Shown here piece after piece: positions 53,101 to 61,333 of a DNA stretch of 64,000 nucleotides (position 1 is the first letter of the stretch; every line of letters begins with the position of its first letter). The stretch is from assembly GCA_003282425.1 (NCBI GenBank), contig QBZF01000001.1:1-64000 (forward strand), written 5' to 3'. This DNA is from Prochlorococcus sp. AG-335-A05. Lineage in GTDB: Bacteria > Cyanobacteriota > Cyanobacteriia > PCC-6307 > Cyanobiaceae. The notes below the pieces were generated by a model. It was not told where the DNA came from, made no database searches, and worked only from the letters and a program-made list of their open reading frames with translations. The position numbers and the translations under genes are program-made.

Positions 53101-53711
53101 ATACGAAATTGGAAAGTTTAGAACCGGTAAATATGTTAGCTTTAGATGAATTAGAGGAATTGACAGAAAGATTAAATGATTTAATAAAAAGATTGGAAGT
53201 TTTATCTAATGAAAGATCGGAATTGTTATTAAGAATAGAAACTGTCTCAACTATGCGACAAGAAGCATTTATGCAGGCATTCATAGAAGTTGATAAGCAT
53301 TTTAGAGAGATTTTTGCCAATTTATCAGATGGCGATGGGTTCCTTCAGCTCGAAAATCCAGAAGCTCCTTTGGAAGGAGGTTTAACTTTAGTGGCTCATC
53401 CTAAAGGAAAAAATGTTAGAAGATTAGCTTCAATGTCGGGGGGTGAGAAATCTTTAACAGCCTTAAGTTTTTTATTTGCTTTGCAAAAATATAAGCCTTC
53501 TCCCTTTTATGCACTAGATGAGGTAGATAGTTTTTTAGATGGTATTAACGTTGAAAGGTTATCAAAATTAATAACAAGTCAGTCATCAAATGCCCAATTT
53601 ATAGTCGTAAGCCATAGAAGACCTATGATAAGTGCATCTGAACGAACAATTGGTGTTGCTCAAGCAAGAGGTGCTAATACTCAAGTTGTTGGATTACCAA
53701 ATGCTGCATAA
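50121..53711 (+). CDS. smc: Chromosome segregation protein SMC
   Basis: FENFKSFGG; TGPNGSGKSNILDGI; long coiled coils; hinge (GIHGYVAQLG...AITGG); MSGGEKSLTALSFLFAL; ALDEVDSFLD. Confidence 0.97.
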   Translation: MRLVHINQVEFENFKSFGGSVKIPLEEGFTVVTGPNGSGKSNILDGILFCLGLANSRGMRAERLPDLINNSKIKEGKSSETFVSVKFNIEDWSPREDVPSLELEEDDIALKKDQKEWVVSRKLRLMPGGSYASTYTSDGRQCTLQQIQRVLRDISVDPEGSNVVMQGDVTRIVSMNNKERRTLIDELAGVALFDSRIEQTHSKLNDVFERQERCEILENELQSSKVKLEKECAKAKKYKELKAKLFHIKEIEKVLLFNKQVQNIESIKKKVINLDKSKILFNQQKESLSKEIQVLQDAMKVMVAELKEKGEDNLIKVNSDIGSINSNLRELERIALVNKEEGIKLQEQRDNIVISKKNTELEKNQQEDFNENHLEKLNLEIHDLTLKHKLSRKKLSDAAGESGEFSKQSIMLNNELEKIKCLVKPLESSKRNIEEEIIQTNIQREEISSQTDLLNFEKQKLSEFNQINGESTDTKNRNLTCLRSDINSLKIEIELLNKTKIRLNNEQLKLEKDLSRCESRKETLSETRGSYALRILLEAGLEGIHGYVAQLGAVNEKHRYSLEIAAGNRLGQIVVDNDNIASRAIEILKKKKAGRLTFLPLNRIKSYKKNFAVTRFENSKENGFVDKAINLIDCDDVYRDVFKYVFGDTVVFSDLESAKLSKQKIRMVTLSGELLEVSGAITGGSKVNKDLAYRFGTNNDIDEAHPIKQRLSVIEEALKRSNNDILNKTNNLNKLNYNQREILEDCVSSNKEIEVNNNSLKVLVEKIDDNNLRLNKLTTQNNLLNGKLDSVKNEIKPFKKKLDELEIILKKNNEDNQTSSLMTHKDDFEKLDKKLELMIQEKDELLNKKNQFVLNRERINNQLNLISLQEKNLQESIKELSNAHNEWIKKRDDYKCELASLDGQKSLLEKDLGILRRKRDELNSSISNKRQEINQLTLKLEYLERDISSLNEEMRSETIKLENYKKELPDPLPNFGEYETITLDLLQSEIVVINTKLESLEPVNMLALDELEELTERLNDLIKRLEVLSNERSELLLRIETVSTMRQEAFMQAFIEVDKHFREIFANLSDGDGFLQLENPEAPLEGGLTLVAHPKGKNVRRLASMSGGEKSLTALSFLFALQKYKPSPFYALDEVDSFLDGINVERLSKLITSQSSNAQFIVVSHRRPMISASERTIGVAQARGANTQVVGLPNAA

Positions 53712-53756
53712 ACACACTTTTTTAAATTTTTACGTCAGAATGTCAGAAAGATATTA

Positions 53757-54776
53757 ATGAGTTTGTCGAACACATCCACAAATAATAATGACCGCAATTC
53801 TGTACCTAGCGAACGTCTATGGTTAAGATCGGAACTTATGGGGACCCAAGTCATTACTACTGATACTGGTAGGAGATTAGGGGTTGTAGGTGAAGTTGTT
53901 GTTGATATTGATAGAAGAGAGGTAGTTGCTTTAGGTCTGAGAGATAATCCTCTCACAAGATTTTTGCCAGGTTTACCTAAATGGATGCCTCTTGAAAGCA
54001 TAAAGCAGGTTGGCGATGTAATTTTAGTGGATTCTTTAGATTCTTTGAGCGAAGGTTTTTCTCCTGAAAGATATGGGAAAGTTATAAATTGCCAGGTAAT
54101 TACTGAATCTGGTCAGCTTCTTGGAAGAGTTCTTGGATTTTCTTTCGATATTGAGACGGGGGATTTAATTTCTCTTGTGATGGGTGCAGTAGGAGTTCCT
54201 CTTTTAGGTGAAGGCGTTTTAAGTACTTGGGAAATTCCTGTAGATGAGATAGTCAGTAGTGGTACTGACAGAATAATTGTTTATGAAGGCGCTGAGGAAA
54301 AACTTAATCAATTAAGTAGTGGATTACTCGAGAAACTTGGGGTCGGTGGTTCTTCTTGGGAAGAAAGGGAAGCTAATAGGTATACAGCAAATCTTGTTCC
54401 AGTGGAGAATCAGCTATTGTCAGGTTCTGAATCAGAAGAACAAAATAATTTTATGGAAGAAATTAAAGAAGAAGAATTTATAGAAGAAGAATATGAAGAA
54501 GAACTTGAATATGTAGAAATCGAAACCACAAAAGAAAAAATAAATAATAAAAAACAACTTTATTTGGATAATGACTCCTCTGGACAATTAGACAAACAAA
54601 CTGATGAAGAAAATATGACAGAATTTGCTGTTCAACGGCCATCTATATCTAATCGGGCTTCAAAGAGACCTATTCAAAGGTCACAAGAACCTTTAGATAT
54701 TGAACCTGTTGAAGAGAAAAAAACAGTCATAGAAAATCCTCAATCAGAATCCGTAGAAATTGATGATCCTTGGTAA
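53757..54776 (+). CDS. PRC-barrel domain protein with acidic C-terminal tail
   Basis: Two PRC-barrel-like repeats (LMGTQVITTDTGRRLGVVGEVVVDIDRREVVAL; NCQVITESGQLLGRVLGFSFDIETGDL). Confidence 0.8.
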   Translation: MSLSNTSTNNNDRNSVPSERLWLRSELMGTQVITTDTGRRLGVVGEVVVDIDRREVVALGLRDNPLTRFLPGLPKWMPLESIKQVGDVILVDSLDSLSEGFSPERYGKVINCQVITESGQLLGRVLGFSFDIETGDLISLVMGAVGVPLLGEGVLSTWEIPVDEIVSSGTDRIIVYEGAEEKLNQLSSGLLEKLGVGGSSWEEREANRYTANLVPVENQLLSGSESEEQNNFMEEIKEEEFIEEEYEEELEYVEIETTKEKINNKKQLYLDNDSSGQLDKQTDEENMTEFAVQRPSISNRASKRPIQRSQEPLDIEPVEEKKTVIENPQSESVEIDDPW

Positions 54777-54787
54777 TTATTTTGTAA

Positions 54788-56077
54788 TTAACTGAATTTT
54801 TTGATCGAATTAAAAATTATGTAAGCTAATTTTTTAACTGCACCAGTTTTCCCTCGTTGTTTTGATAAATTATCTTTTTGCTGACTTAAATATTTTTTAT
54901 TTTTTATCAGAAATATAGCTTCATTAGCGATTTGTTTTGGTGTAATGTTTCCTATTCTTTCTGGAATAATTAACTTTTTAGCTTTTATATTTGGCCATGA
55001 AAAAAATTTTTTCTGCTTTAAATACCAATTTTTAATTATAAAAGTGAAGAATTTATTGATAAAAGAAATTTTCCCAATTATTCCGAAGATACCTTCCCAA
55101 GCGTTCATTACATGCAAATGTTGGGTGGGTAGAACAACTATCATGGGTAAAGTAAGTGAAGCTAATTCAGCAGTATTTGCTCCCACTGTAGTAATTGCAA
55201 GATCACATTTTTTTAGTACTTCATAGCAAGGATGTTTATTAATTAAATAAATTTTTGTATTATTTGAGGTTTCAATAACATAATCAAAAACGGAACTTTT
55301 AATTTGTTTAATTTGTTTAATTTTGGATGAATAATATTTTGATATAGGATTTTTATTACTTTGAAAGAATAAATATTCGCTTGTACTTGTAGTTGGTGCT
55401 ATGGGAATAATAAAATTAATATTTTTATTAGTTTTATTAATATGATCAGCCATTTCAAGAAAGAAAGGAATACCTACGGTGAGCTTTGCTTTTTTTGAAC
55501 CTGGTAGTAAAGCAATCCACTTTTTTTCTTCAAGATTTAAAGCAATTTCTTTTTTATTCGTAATGTCTGCCATTAAATCGCCAATAATTTTACATTTATA
55601 TCTATATTTTGAAGGAATGCTTTTCTTGACGTTTTTATTCATTGCTGCAATTACATTGTTCCAACGTGGCCATCTTGAAATCCATTCAGCATATGTGATG
55701 TTGATATAACCTAATCTTTTTGCCAACAAAACACTCCAAAATTGATCACCTCCAAGAAAAATAACGATCCCTTTTTTAGGCCATTTTGCATATTGAGCAG
55801 GCCTGATTAACAATTTCCAAAAAGTCTTTGCTTCTGTAACTAATTCAAATTTGTGCCATGATTTAGCAACTTCATATTCTTTTCCAGTAGCATTTGGACA
55901 CGGTACTAAAACTAATCTTATTGAGAAATTCAGTTTATCAATATTTTTCGAAGTATTATTTATTTTATTTAGATAATCCACTACAGGCCTTACCCATGTT
56001 GATAATTCCCCAGGCCCATTAGAGATAATTACAACTGCAATTGATTTTTTTTTCATTGCAGTCAATCCAAGATACAT
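54788..56077 (-). CDS. Lipid-A-disaccharide synthase-related glycosyltransferase-like protein
   Basis: IISNGPGELSTWVRPVVDYL...; LLPGSKKAKLTVGIPFF; the ORF-track start at 56179 lies inside tRNA-Leu, so start is ATG 56077 or 56056. Confidence 0.75.
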   Translation of the reverse strand: MYLGLTAMKKKSIAVVIISNGPGELSTWVRPVVDYLNKINNTSKNIDKLNFSIRLVLVPCPNATGKEYEVAKSWHKFELVTEAKTFWKLLIRPAQYAKWPKKGIVIFLGGDQFWSVLLAKRLGYINITYAEWISRWPRWNNVIAAMNKNVKKSIPSKYRYKCKIIGDLMADITNKKEIALNLEEKKWIALLPGSKKAKLTVGIPFFLEMADHINKTNKNINFIIPIAPTTSTSEYLFFQSNKNPISKYYSSKIKQIKQIKSSVFDYVIETSNNTKIYLINKHPCYEVLKKCDLAITTVGANTAELASLTLPMIVVLPTQHLHVMNAWEGIFGIIGKISFINKFFTFIIKNWYLKQKKFFSWPNIKAKKLIIPERIGNITPKQIANEAIFLIKNKKYLSQQKDNLSKQRGKTGAVKKLAYIIFNSIKKFS

Positions 56078-56081
56078 TAAA

Positions 56082-56163
56082 TGCGGACGGCGAGACTTGA
56101 ACTCGCAAGGCCTAAGCCACACGCTCCTTAGACGTGCGCGTCTACCATTTCCGCCACGTCCGC
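56082..56163 (-). tRNA. tRNA-Leu, anticodon AAG by manual folding
   Basis: GCGGACG acceptor, D-stem GCG/CGC, anticodon arm CACGT-CUAAGGA-GCGTG, long variable arm GGC-TTAG-GCC, T-arm GCGAG-TTCAAGT-CTCGC, CGTCCGC-A. Confidence 0.93.
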
Positions 56164-56205
56164 AAAGGGTTTTCGGCATCCGGCGGATGTCTTAAACACA
56201 GATTT

Positions 56206-56211
56206 AGTATA
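56206..56211 (-). promoter_or_regulatory. -10-like box TATACT upstream of tRNA-Leu
   Basis: 42 nt before the mature 5' end; same spacing as TATGAT before the truncated copy. Confidence 0.5.
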
Positions 56212-56273
56212 GCTGATAGGCTAAAATTAGGAATTAGCCGACACATCCGCTGGGCTTAAGAAAATTTGTGGTT

Positions 56274-57611
56274 CTAGAATTTAAAAGCTGCTTCAACTCC
56301 TACTGCAGTCCAATCATATAAGTATGTATATACGTCATCAGTTGTATTAGAGTTTGCATCATCAGCAGGCATCGCAAATGCAATTCCGGGCTTTATTTGT
56401 AGTGAATCATTCACATTGTATGTGTAATAGACCTCTATATAGCTACCAGTATCATCTCCTTTTATGACAGCTTTATTTAAGTCTGGAATTTTGTAAAATG
56501 GAATCGTTTTCCAGGAAGCAGAAAGTATGCCATTACCTATTTCATGATCTATCCCAAATTGAAAATCAGCTATGGTGTCTATATCTATTTCTTTTGCATC
56601 TAGGTCAACTATATTCGTTGTGATACTTAAAGTTGTTTTATCGTTATCGGGCTTCCAATATGCTCCTATAGATGTAGTTTTATAGCCTTCATCTGCTAAA
56701 GCAGCTACTTCAAAATCGTTACAAAAAGTGGTTAACGCTTGTTCCGCTAGGTTACAAAGAGAGTCAGATTTTGAATAGATCACTCCCCCCCCCAAATTGT
56801 CGGAATCATATCCAGCAGATAAAGTCAAAACATCAATCCCTTCTTTTGTTAAAAATCCGCTTGACGTAGATGCTCCTGTACCAATAACACTTCCAGAAAA
56901 GTTAAATCCATTATCGAATGATCTTGCAACTGCTAATCCAGAACCAGTTCCTTGGAAAACATAAAAATTAGAGGATAGAGTAGAATAACCACCGAGAAAA
57001 AATCCATCAGAATATGTTGATGTGATAGTTGGCATAAGATCATCATTATCAAGTAATGTTCCGGTAGCTATTTCCCATTTATTAATCGGAAACTGGTAAT
57101 ACAGAGAAGTGATTTTTAATGAATCATCTCCATTATTTGTACTATCAAGGCGAAAGTTTGGACCTGTAAATTCAGTTCCACCATTTCCTGCTTCTATACC
57201 AACATAAAGATTATCATTACCTGTAAAACTTGAATTAAGGTTTATATTATAAGAATATGTTGCCGTGACAGCCTCAGTTCTATCTCCCTGATCAACAGCT
57301 CCAACTTGAAAAGCAGCTGAACCTGTCATTGTTGTTGTCTCAGAAAAAGAACCAGCTTCATAATTATTGAATCTTGTTTCTGATATGTCTAAATTACTTT
57401 TACTAGTTGCAACTTCTTTAAGAGGGTTAAACTCTTGTATGCTTTGTACTGCTCTAGATGAAGAGTAACTAGAAACAGCTTTGAAATTAGTTTCATTTGC
57501 TGTGACAGATAAAGGAGCTAATAAAACTAATGTCGCAGGAGCTATCAATAATCTTTTGAAAAGTTTCATTAATTTCCTCACACGAAATTTTATTGTTATC
57601 CAAATTAGCAC
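56274..57611 (-). CDS. Outer-membrane porin, cyanobacterial
   Basis: Signal peptide followed by beta-strand-rich barrel with terminal aromatic residue (..VGVEAAFKF). Confidence 0.8.
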   Translation of the reverse strand: MLIWITIKFRVRKLMKLFKRLLIAPATLVLLAPLSVTANETNFKAVSSYSSSRAVQSIQEFNPLKEVATSKSNLDISETRFNNYEAGSFSETTTMTGSAAFQVGAVDQGDRTEAVTATYSYNINLNSSFTGNDNLYVGIEAGNGGTEFTGPNFRLDSTNNGDDSLKITSLYYQFPINKWEIATGTLLDNDDLMPTITSTYSDGFFLGGYSTLSSNFYVFQGTGSGLAVARSFDNGFNFSGSVIGTGASTSSGFLTKEGIDVLTLSAGYDSDNLGGGVIYSKSDSLCNLAEQALTTFCNDFEVAALADEGYKTTSIGAYWKPDNDKTTLSITTNIVDLDAKEIDIDTIADFQFGIDHEIGNGILSASWKTIPFYKIPDLNKAVIKGDDTGSYIEVYYTYNVNDSLQIKPGIAFAMPADDANSNTTDDVYTYLYDWTAVGVEAAFKF

Positions 57612-57730
57612 TTATTTTTCTATTAATCTAGTCCACTCTTTTATACAGAATTTTGAAAGAAATTTGATATTTTACTCATCCGCTTTTGACATCCGACTGT
57701 TGCGTTAGTGGATAACTGGGATATAAGAAA

Positions 57731-57755
57731 GGGAATGGGTTTTAATCCAATTCCT
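57731..57755 (-). terminator. Terminator-like imperfect hairpin downstream of the truncated tRNA copy
   Basis: Minus strand GGAATTGG-ATTAAAAC-CCATTCC followed by CTTTCTTATAT. Confidence 0.4.
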
Positions 57756-57779
57756 GTATAGGTGCATTATTTTTACGCC

Positions 57780-57821
57780 CGCTCCTTAGACGTGCGCGTC
57801 TACCAATTCCGCCACGTCCGC
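57780..57821 (-). pseudogene. Truncated tRNA-Leu 5' half (42 nt, ends just after the anticodon loop)
   Basis: 57780-57833 matches 56122-56175 over 54 nt with one mismatch, including 12 nt of leader. Confidence 0.9.
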
Positions 57822-57863
57822 AAAGGGTTTTCGAGCACAAAGGTGTTCTTAAATCACTAAGTT

Positions 57864-57869
57864 ATCATA
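57864..57869 (-). promoter_or_regulatory. -10-like box TATGAT upstream of the truncated tRNA copy
   Basis: 42 nt before the 5' end of the tRNA-like sequence. Confidence 0.5.
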
Positions 57870-58126
57870 CATTAATCGCATTAATTTGCGGTAATATTTT
57901 ATTAATCTGCTCGGTTTAAATTCTTAAAAGATTTATTTTATATAACTTAGTTTTCAATACTTAAAATGACTGATTTTTTCTATTGCATAAATAAATAATT
58001 ATCCACATATAACGTTTTAGGTTGTATTGTTAATCAATGCATTCTTGAAATTCAAAAATTTTATTGAATACTCTTTAAAGTAATTTCAATTTAAATTAAT
58101 TTTTATTTCTTCAATTTAATTCTGAA

Positions 58127-59476
58127 ATGGTTGAAAAAGTTTTAATTGCTAATCGTGGAGAAATAGCTTTACGAATTATCAGAAGTTGTAGAGAGCTTGA
58201 TATTGCAACTGTTGCTGTTTATAGCACTGTAGATAAAAAGGCATTGCATGTGCAATTAGCAGATGAAGCAGTTTGCGTTGGAGACTCACTAAGTAACAAG
58301 AGTTATTTAAATATTCCTAATATCTTAGCTGCTGCTACATCAAGAGGAGTTGATGCTATACATCCAGGTTATGGTTTTCTTGCTGAGAACGATAAATTTG
58401 CAGAAATGTGTAACGATCATGGCATAACTTTTATTGGTCCATCTCCCAATGCTATTAGATCAATGGGAGACAAATCTACTGCTAAAGAGACAATGGAGAG
58501 AGTCGGAGTACCCACTGTCCCGGGAAGCAAAGGTTTATTATCGAGTGTTGAGGAGGCCTACGAAATGGCAGAAGACATTGGATATCCCGTCATAATAAAA
58601 GCCACAGCTGGAGGAGGAGGTAGAGGAATGAGATTGGTTGAAAATAAGGCTAACTTAGAAAAAATGTTTAAAGCAGCCCAAGGAGAAGCAGAAGCGGCAT
58701 TTGGAAATGATGGTTTATATATGGAGAAATTTATAAAAAAGCCAAGACATGTAGAAATTCAAATCCTTGCTGATAGGTCAGGTAATGTGGTTCATCTAGG
58801 AGAGAGAGATTGTTCTGTACAAAGGAGACACCAAAAATTATTAGAAGAGTCTCCCAGTCCAGCTATAAACCATTCTCTTAGAAAAAAAATGGGTAATGCA
58901 GCTATTGCTGCTGCAAAAAGTATTAGTTATGAAGGGGCGGGAACTGTAGAATTTTTAGTAGATGATAATAATAATTTTTACTTTATGGAGATGAATACCA
59001 GGATTCAAGTGGAACACCCAGTAACTGAAATGGTTACTGGTGTTGATCTAATCGCTGAACAAATCAAAATAGCTGGAGGTGACAATTTAGAATTTACTCA
59101 AGACGATATTCAATTAAACGGTCATGCTATTGAATGCAGAATTAATGCTGAAGACCCTTCGCATAACTTTCGCCCATCGCCTGGAAAAATAACTGGATGG
59201 TTGCCTCCAGGAGGTCCTGGAGTAAGGGTTGATAGTCATGTTTATACTGGTTATGAAATACCTCCATTTTATGATTCACTTATAGGGAAATTAATAGTCT
59301 GGGGTAAAGATCGTAATACTGCTATTAAAAGAATGAATAGAGCTTTAAATGAATGCGCTGTAACAGGAATTCCAACAACAATTAACTTTCATTTATCTCT
59401 TCTCAATAAAAGAAAATTTATGGAAGGCAAAATTCATACAAAATACGTTGAGGAAGAATTATTACCCAACTATTAA
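58127..59476 (+). CDS. accC: Acetyl-CoA carboxylase biotin carboxylase subunit
   Basis: [55 protein letters not shown]. Confidence 0.98.
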   Translation: MVEKVLIANRGEIALRIIRSCRELDIATVAVYSTVDKKALHVQLADEAVCVGDSLSNKSYLNIPNILAAATSRGVDAIHPGYGFLAENDKFAEMCNDHGITFIGPSPNAIRSMGDKSTAKETMERVGVPTVPGSKGLLSSVEEAYEMAEDIGYPVIIKATAGGGGRGMRLVENKANLEKMFKAAQGEAEAAFGNDGLYMEKFIKKPRHVEIQILADRSGNVVHLGERDCSVQRRHQKLLEESPSPAINHSLRKKMGNAAIAAAKSISYEGAGTVEFLVDDNNNFYFMEMNTRIQVEHPVTEMVTGVDLIAEQIKIAGGDNLEFTQDDIQLNGHAIECRINAEDPSHNFRPSPGKITGWLPPGGPGVRVDSHVYTGYEIPPFYDSLIGKLIVWGKDRNTAIKRMNRALNECAVTGIPTTINFHLSLLNKRKFMEGKIHTKYVEEELLPNY

Positions 59477-59493
59477 TGCAATATGATACATTC

Positions 59494-59799
59494 TTAACTA
59501 ATACTCTTTTGGATGGCTAATTTGATTAAACCTTGTTGACCAACTAATATTTCTCTTAGAAAACTTATTATACCTATCCAAATTACTGGGCCAACATCGA
59601 CGCCACCAATTGGAGGAATCAATTTTCTAGTAAAGTTTAAAATAGAACTTGTTGGGATTGCAATTAATAACCAAAAACCTTTATTTAAATCAACTTTTGG
59701 GTACCAAGTTAATATTAATCTTATTAAAAAGACTAGGGTTAGAAATGATAAAAGAATTCCTAGGGTAAGATCTAAAGCATGTAAATAGTTTTGAGACAA
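59494..59799 (-). CDS. YggT family membrane protein
   Basis: LRLILTWYP...PTSSILNFTRKLIPPIGGVDVGPVIWIGIISFLREIL. Confidence 0.88.
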   Translation of the reverse strand: MSQNYLHALDLTLGILLSFLTLVFLIRLILTWYPKVDLNKGFWLLIAIPTSSILNFTRKLIPPIGGVDVGPVIWIGIISFLREILVGQQGLIKLAIQKSIS

Positions 59800-59889
59800 T
59801 GAAATAACAATTGTTTAATCCATCTTAATAAATATCCCATAAGTTATGATTTAATTCGTATTATAAATTCAGAATTAAATTTTAAAAAA

Positions 59890-60078
59890 GTGATTCAAAT
59901 TTCAAATCTGATATTAGCGGCTGATGTTTCTCCAGAAGTGGCTGGTAGTTCTGGTTTTAATATGATAGCGAGTTTCTTCGCAGCTGCATTACTTATAGTT
60001 ATTCCAGCAGGAGCTTTTTTGATCTTTGTTAGCCAAAAAGATTCACTTGAACGTACTTCAGCTACACGTAGACGCTAG
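59890..60078 (+). CDS. psbX: Photosystem II protein PsbX
   Basis: [29 protein letters not shown]; immediately upstream of ycf66. Confidence 0.87.
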   Translation: MIQISNLILAADVSPEVAGSSGFNMIASFFAAALLIVIPAGAFLIFVSQKDSLERTSATRRR

Positions 60079-60157
60079 TTTTTATAAAAGTTTTAAGTAA
60101 ACTATATATAAAGGTGTTTTATTGCACCTTTAAAAAAATAAGTTTTGGAGAAAAAAA

Positions 60158-61090
60158 GTGGTCAATGCTAGTCTAAATTGGGCGAGTATTGTAGGCATCG
60201 TACTAGCTGTATGTGGAGGTGGCCTATATTTTTTGAGGTCATTTAAACCCGCGCTGGCAAGAGATTATGATGTTTTCTTTGCGGCAATAGGTCTTTTATG
60301 CGGGGGGATATTGTTTTTTCAAGGATGGAGATTAGATCCTATTTTGCAATTTGGGCAGTTTTTATTAGCAGGAACTACAGTTTTCTTTGCATATGAAAGT
60401 GTTCGATTAAGAGGTGTTGCTACTGACCAAGCAAGAAGATCTTCTTATTTTGAAGATGATCAGATTCCAGATATGCCTAGAAATTCTTCTAGAAATAGAT
60501 TTAGTGATGATTATGATCAATTTGAAGATTCTGATAGACCTTCTAGAAGATTCAAACCTCAAGATGATGACCTAGAAGATGATTATATGCAAGGTAGATC
60601 GCAAAGGAGAAATATATCAAGAGCTATTCCTGAGTCTGCAGTAAGCAGAAGACGTCCTTCTTTAAGAGAGTCTAATCAATTTGAGAATGACGAACCTAAG
60701 AGAAGAAGAAATCGGTCTGAAGATAATAGGATGAGTAATGAAGATAGAAGAGGAAGTTTTGGAGAAAGAAGATCATCAAGAAGTGAAATAAAAAGAGGTT
60801 CTCGGCCATTATCTAATCAAGAAGTTTCTAGAAAATCAAATACTTCCTCTTTTAAGGATTCTTCTCCCTCCTCTAACAAACCAACAAGATCATCCATAAG
60901 ATCTCAGACTTCAAGAGAAAAAGTAGAAGATGCATCATTTTCTACAAATATAAATGAAGTAAAAAAGCCTCGTCAAACAAGAAGCACAGCAGCTAGTGCA
61001 AGATCAACCTCTAAAAATAAAACTGGAAGATATACTGTAGGAACAAAAAAAAATAAACCCAGAGATAACAGCTCTAGATTTGATGACTAA
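60158..61090 (+). CDS. ycf66: Ycf66-like protein with long charged C-terminal tail
   Basis: NWASIVGIVLAVCGGGLYFLRSFKPALARDYDVFFAAIGLLCGGILFFQGWRLDPILQFGQFLLAG. Confidence 0.88.
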   Translation: MVNASLNWASIVGIVLAVCGGGLYFLRSFKPALARDYDVFFAAIGLLCGGILFFQGWRLDPILQFGQFLLAGTTVFFAYESVRLRGVATDQARRSSYFEDDQIPDMPRNSSRNRFSDDYDQFEDSDRPSRRFKPQDDDLEDDYMQGRSQRRNISRAIPESAVSRRRPSLRESNQFENDEPKRRRNRSEDNRMSNEDRRGSFGERRSSRSEIKRGSRPLSNQEVSRKSNTSSFKDSSPSSNKPTRSSIRSQTSREKVEDASFSTNINEVKKPRQTRSTAASARSTSKNKTGRYTVGTKKNKPRDNSSRFDD

Positions 61091-61324
61091 TTAAAATATC
61101 CCAGTCCAATTTAGAAATGATTTTTGACTTATTAATTCAATTAAAATAATTGCTAAAAATCCTAGCATTGCGAATCTTCCATTTGTTATTTCTGAATAAT
61201 TGCTCCATCCAAACTTATATTTATCTTCAATTTCAATTGTTTGCTCATCAATTTGCATTTCTTCCGAATTTGTTTTATCTACATCCATAGTATCCTCATT
61301 ATTTTGTTCTTGATTTGAATTCAT
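61091..61324 (-). CDS. High-light-inducible (Hli) single-helix chlorophyll-binding protein
   Basis: Half-CAB motif EITNGRFAMLGFLAIILIELISQKSFLNW. Confidence 0.93.
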   Translation of the reverse strand: MNSNQEQNNEDTMDVDKTNSEEMQIDEQTIEIEDKYKFGWSNYSEITNGRFAMLGFLAIILIELISQKSFLNWTGIF

Positions 61325-61333
61325 GATTGTAAT

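Noticed and set aside
51515-53320. Minus-strand ORFs within smc (51515, 52546, 53009)
   Set aside because: Antisense to coiled-coil regions; no independent support.
54945-55709. Plus-strand ORFs opposite the LpxB-like gene
   Set aside because: Shadow ORFs with no recognisable domain.
56078-56179. N-terminal extension of the LpxB-like ORF (MPKTLCGRGGNGRRARLRSVWLRPCEFKSRRPHL)
   Set aside because: It is a translation of the tRNA-Leu gene; the true start is downstream at 56077 or 56056.
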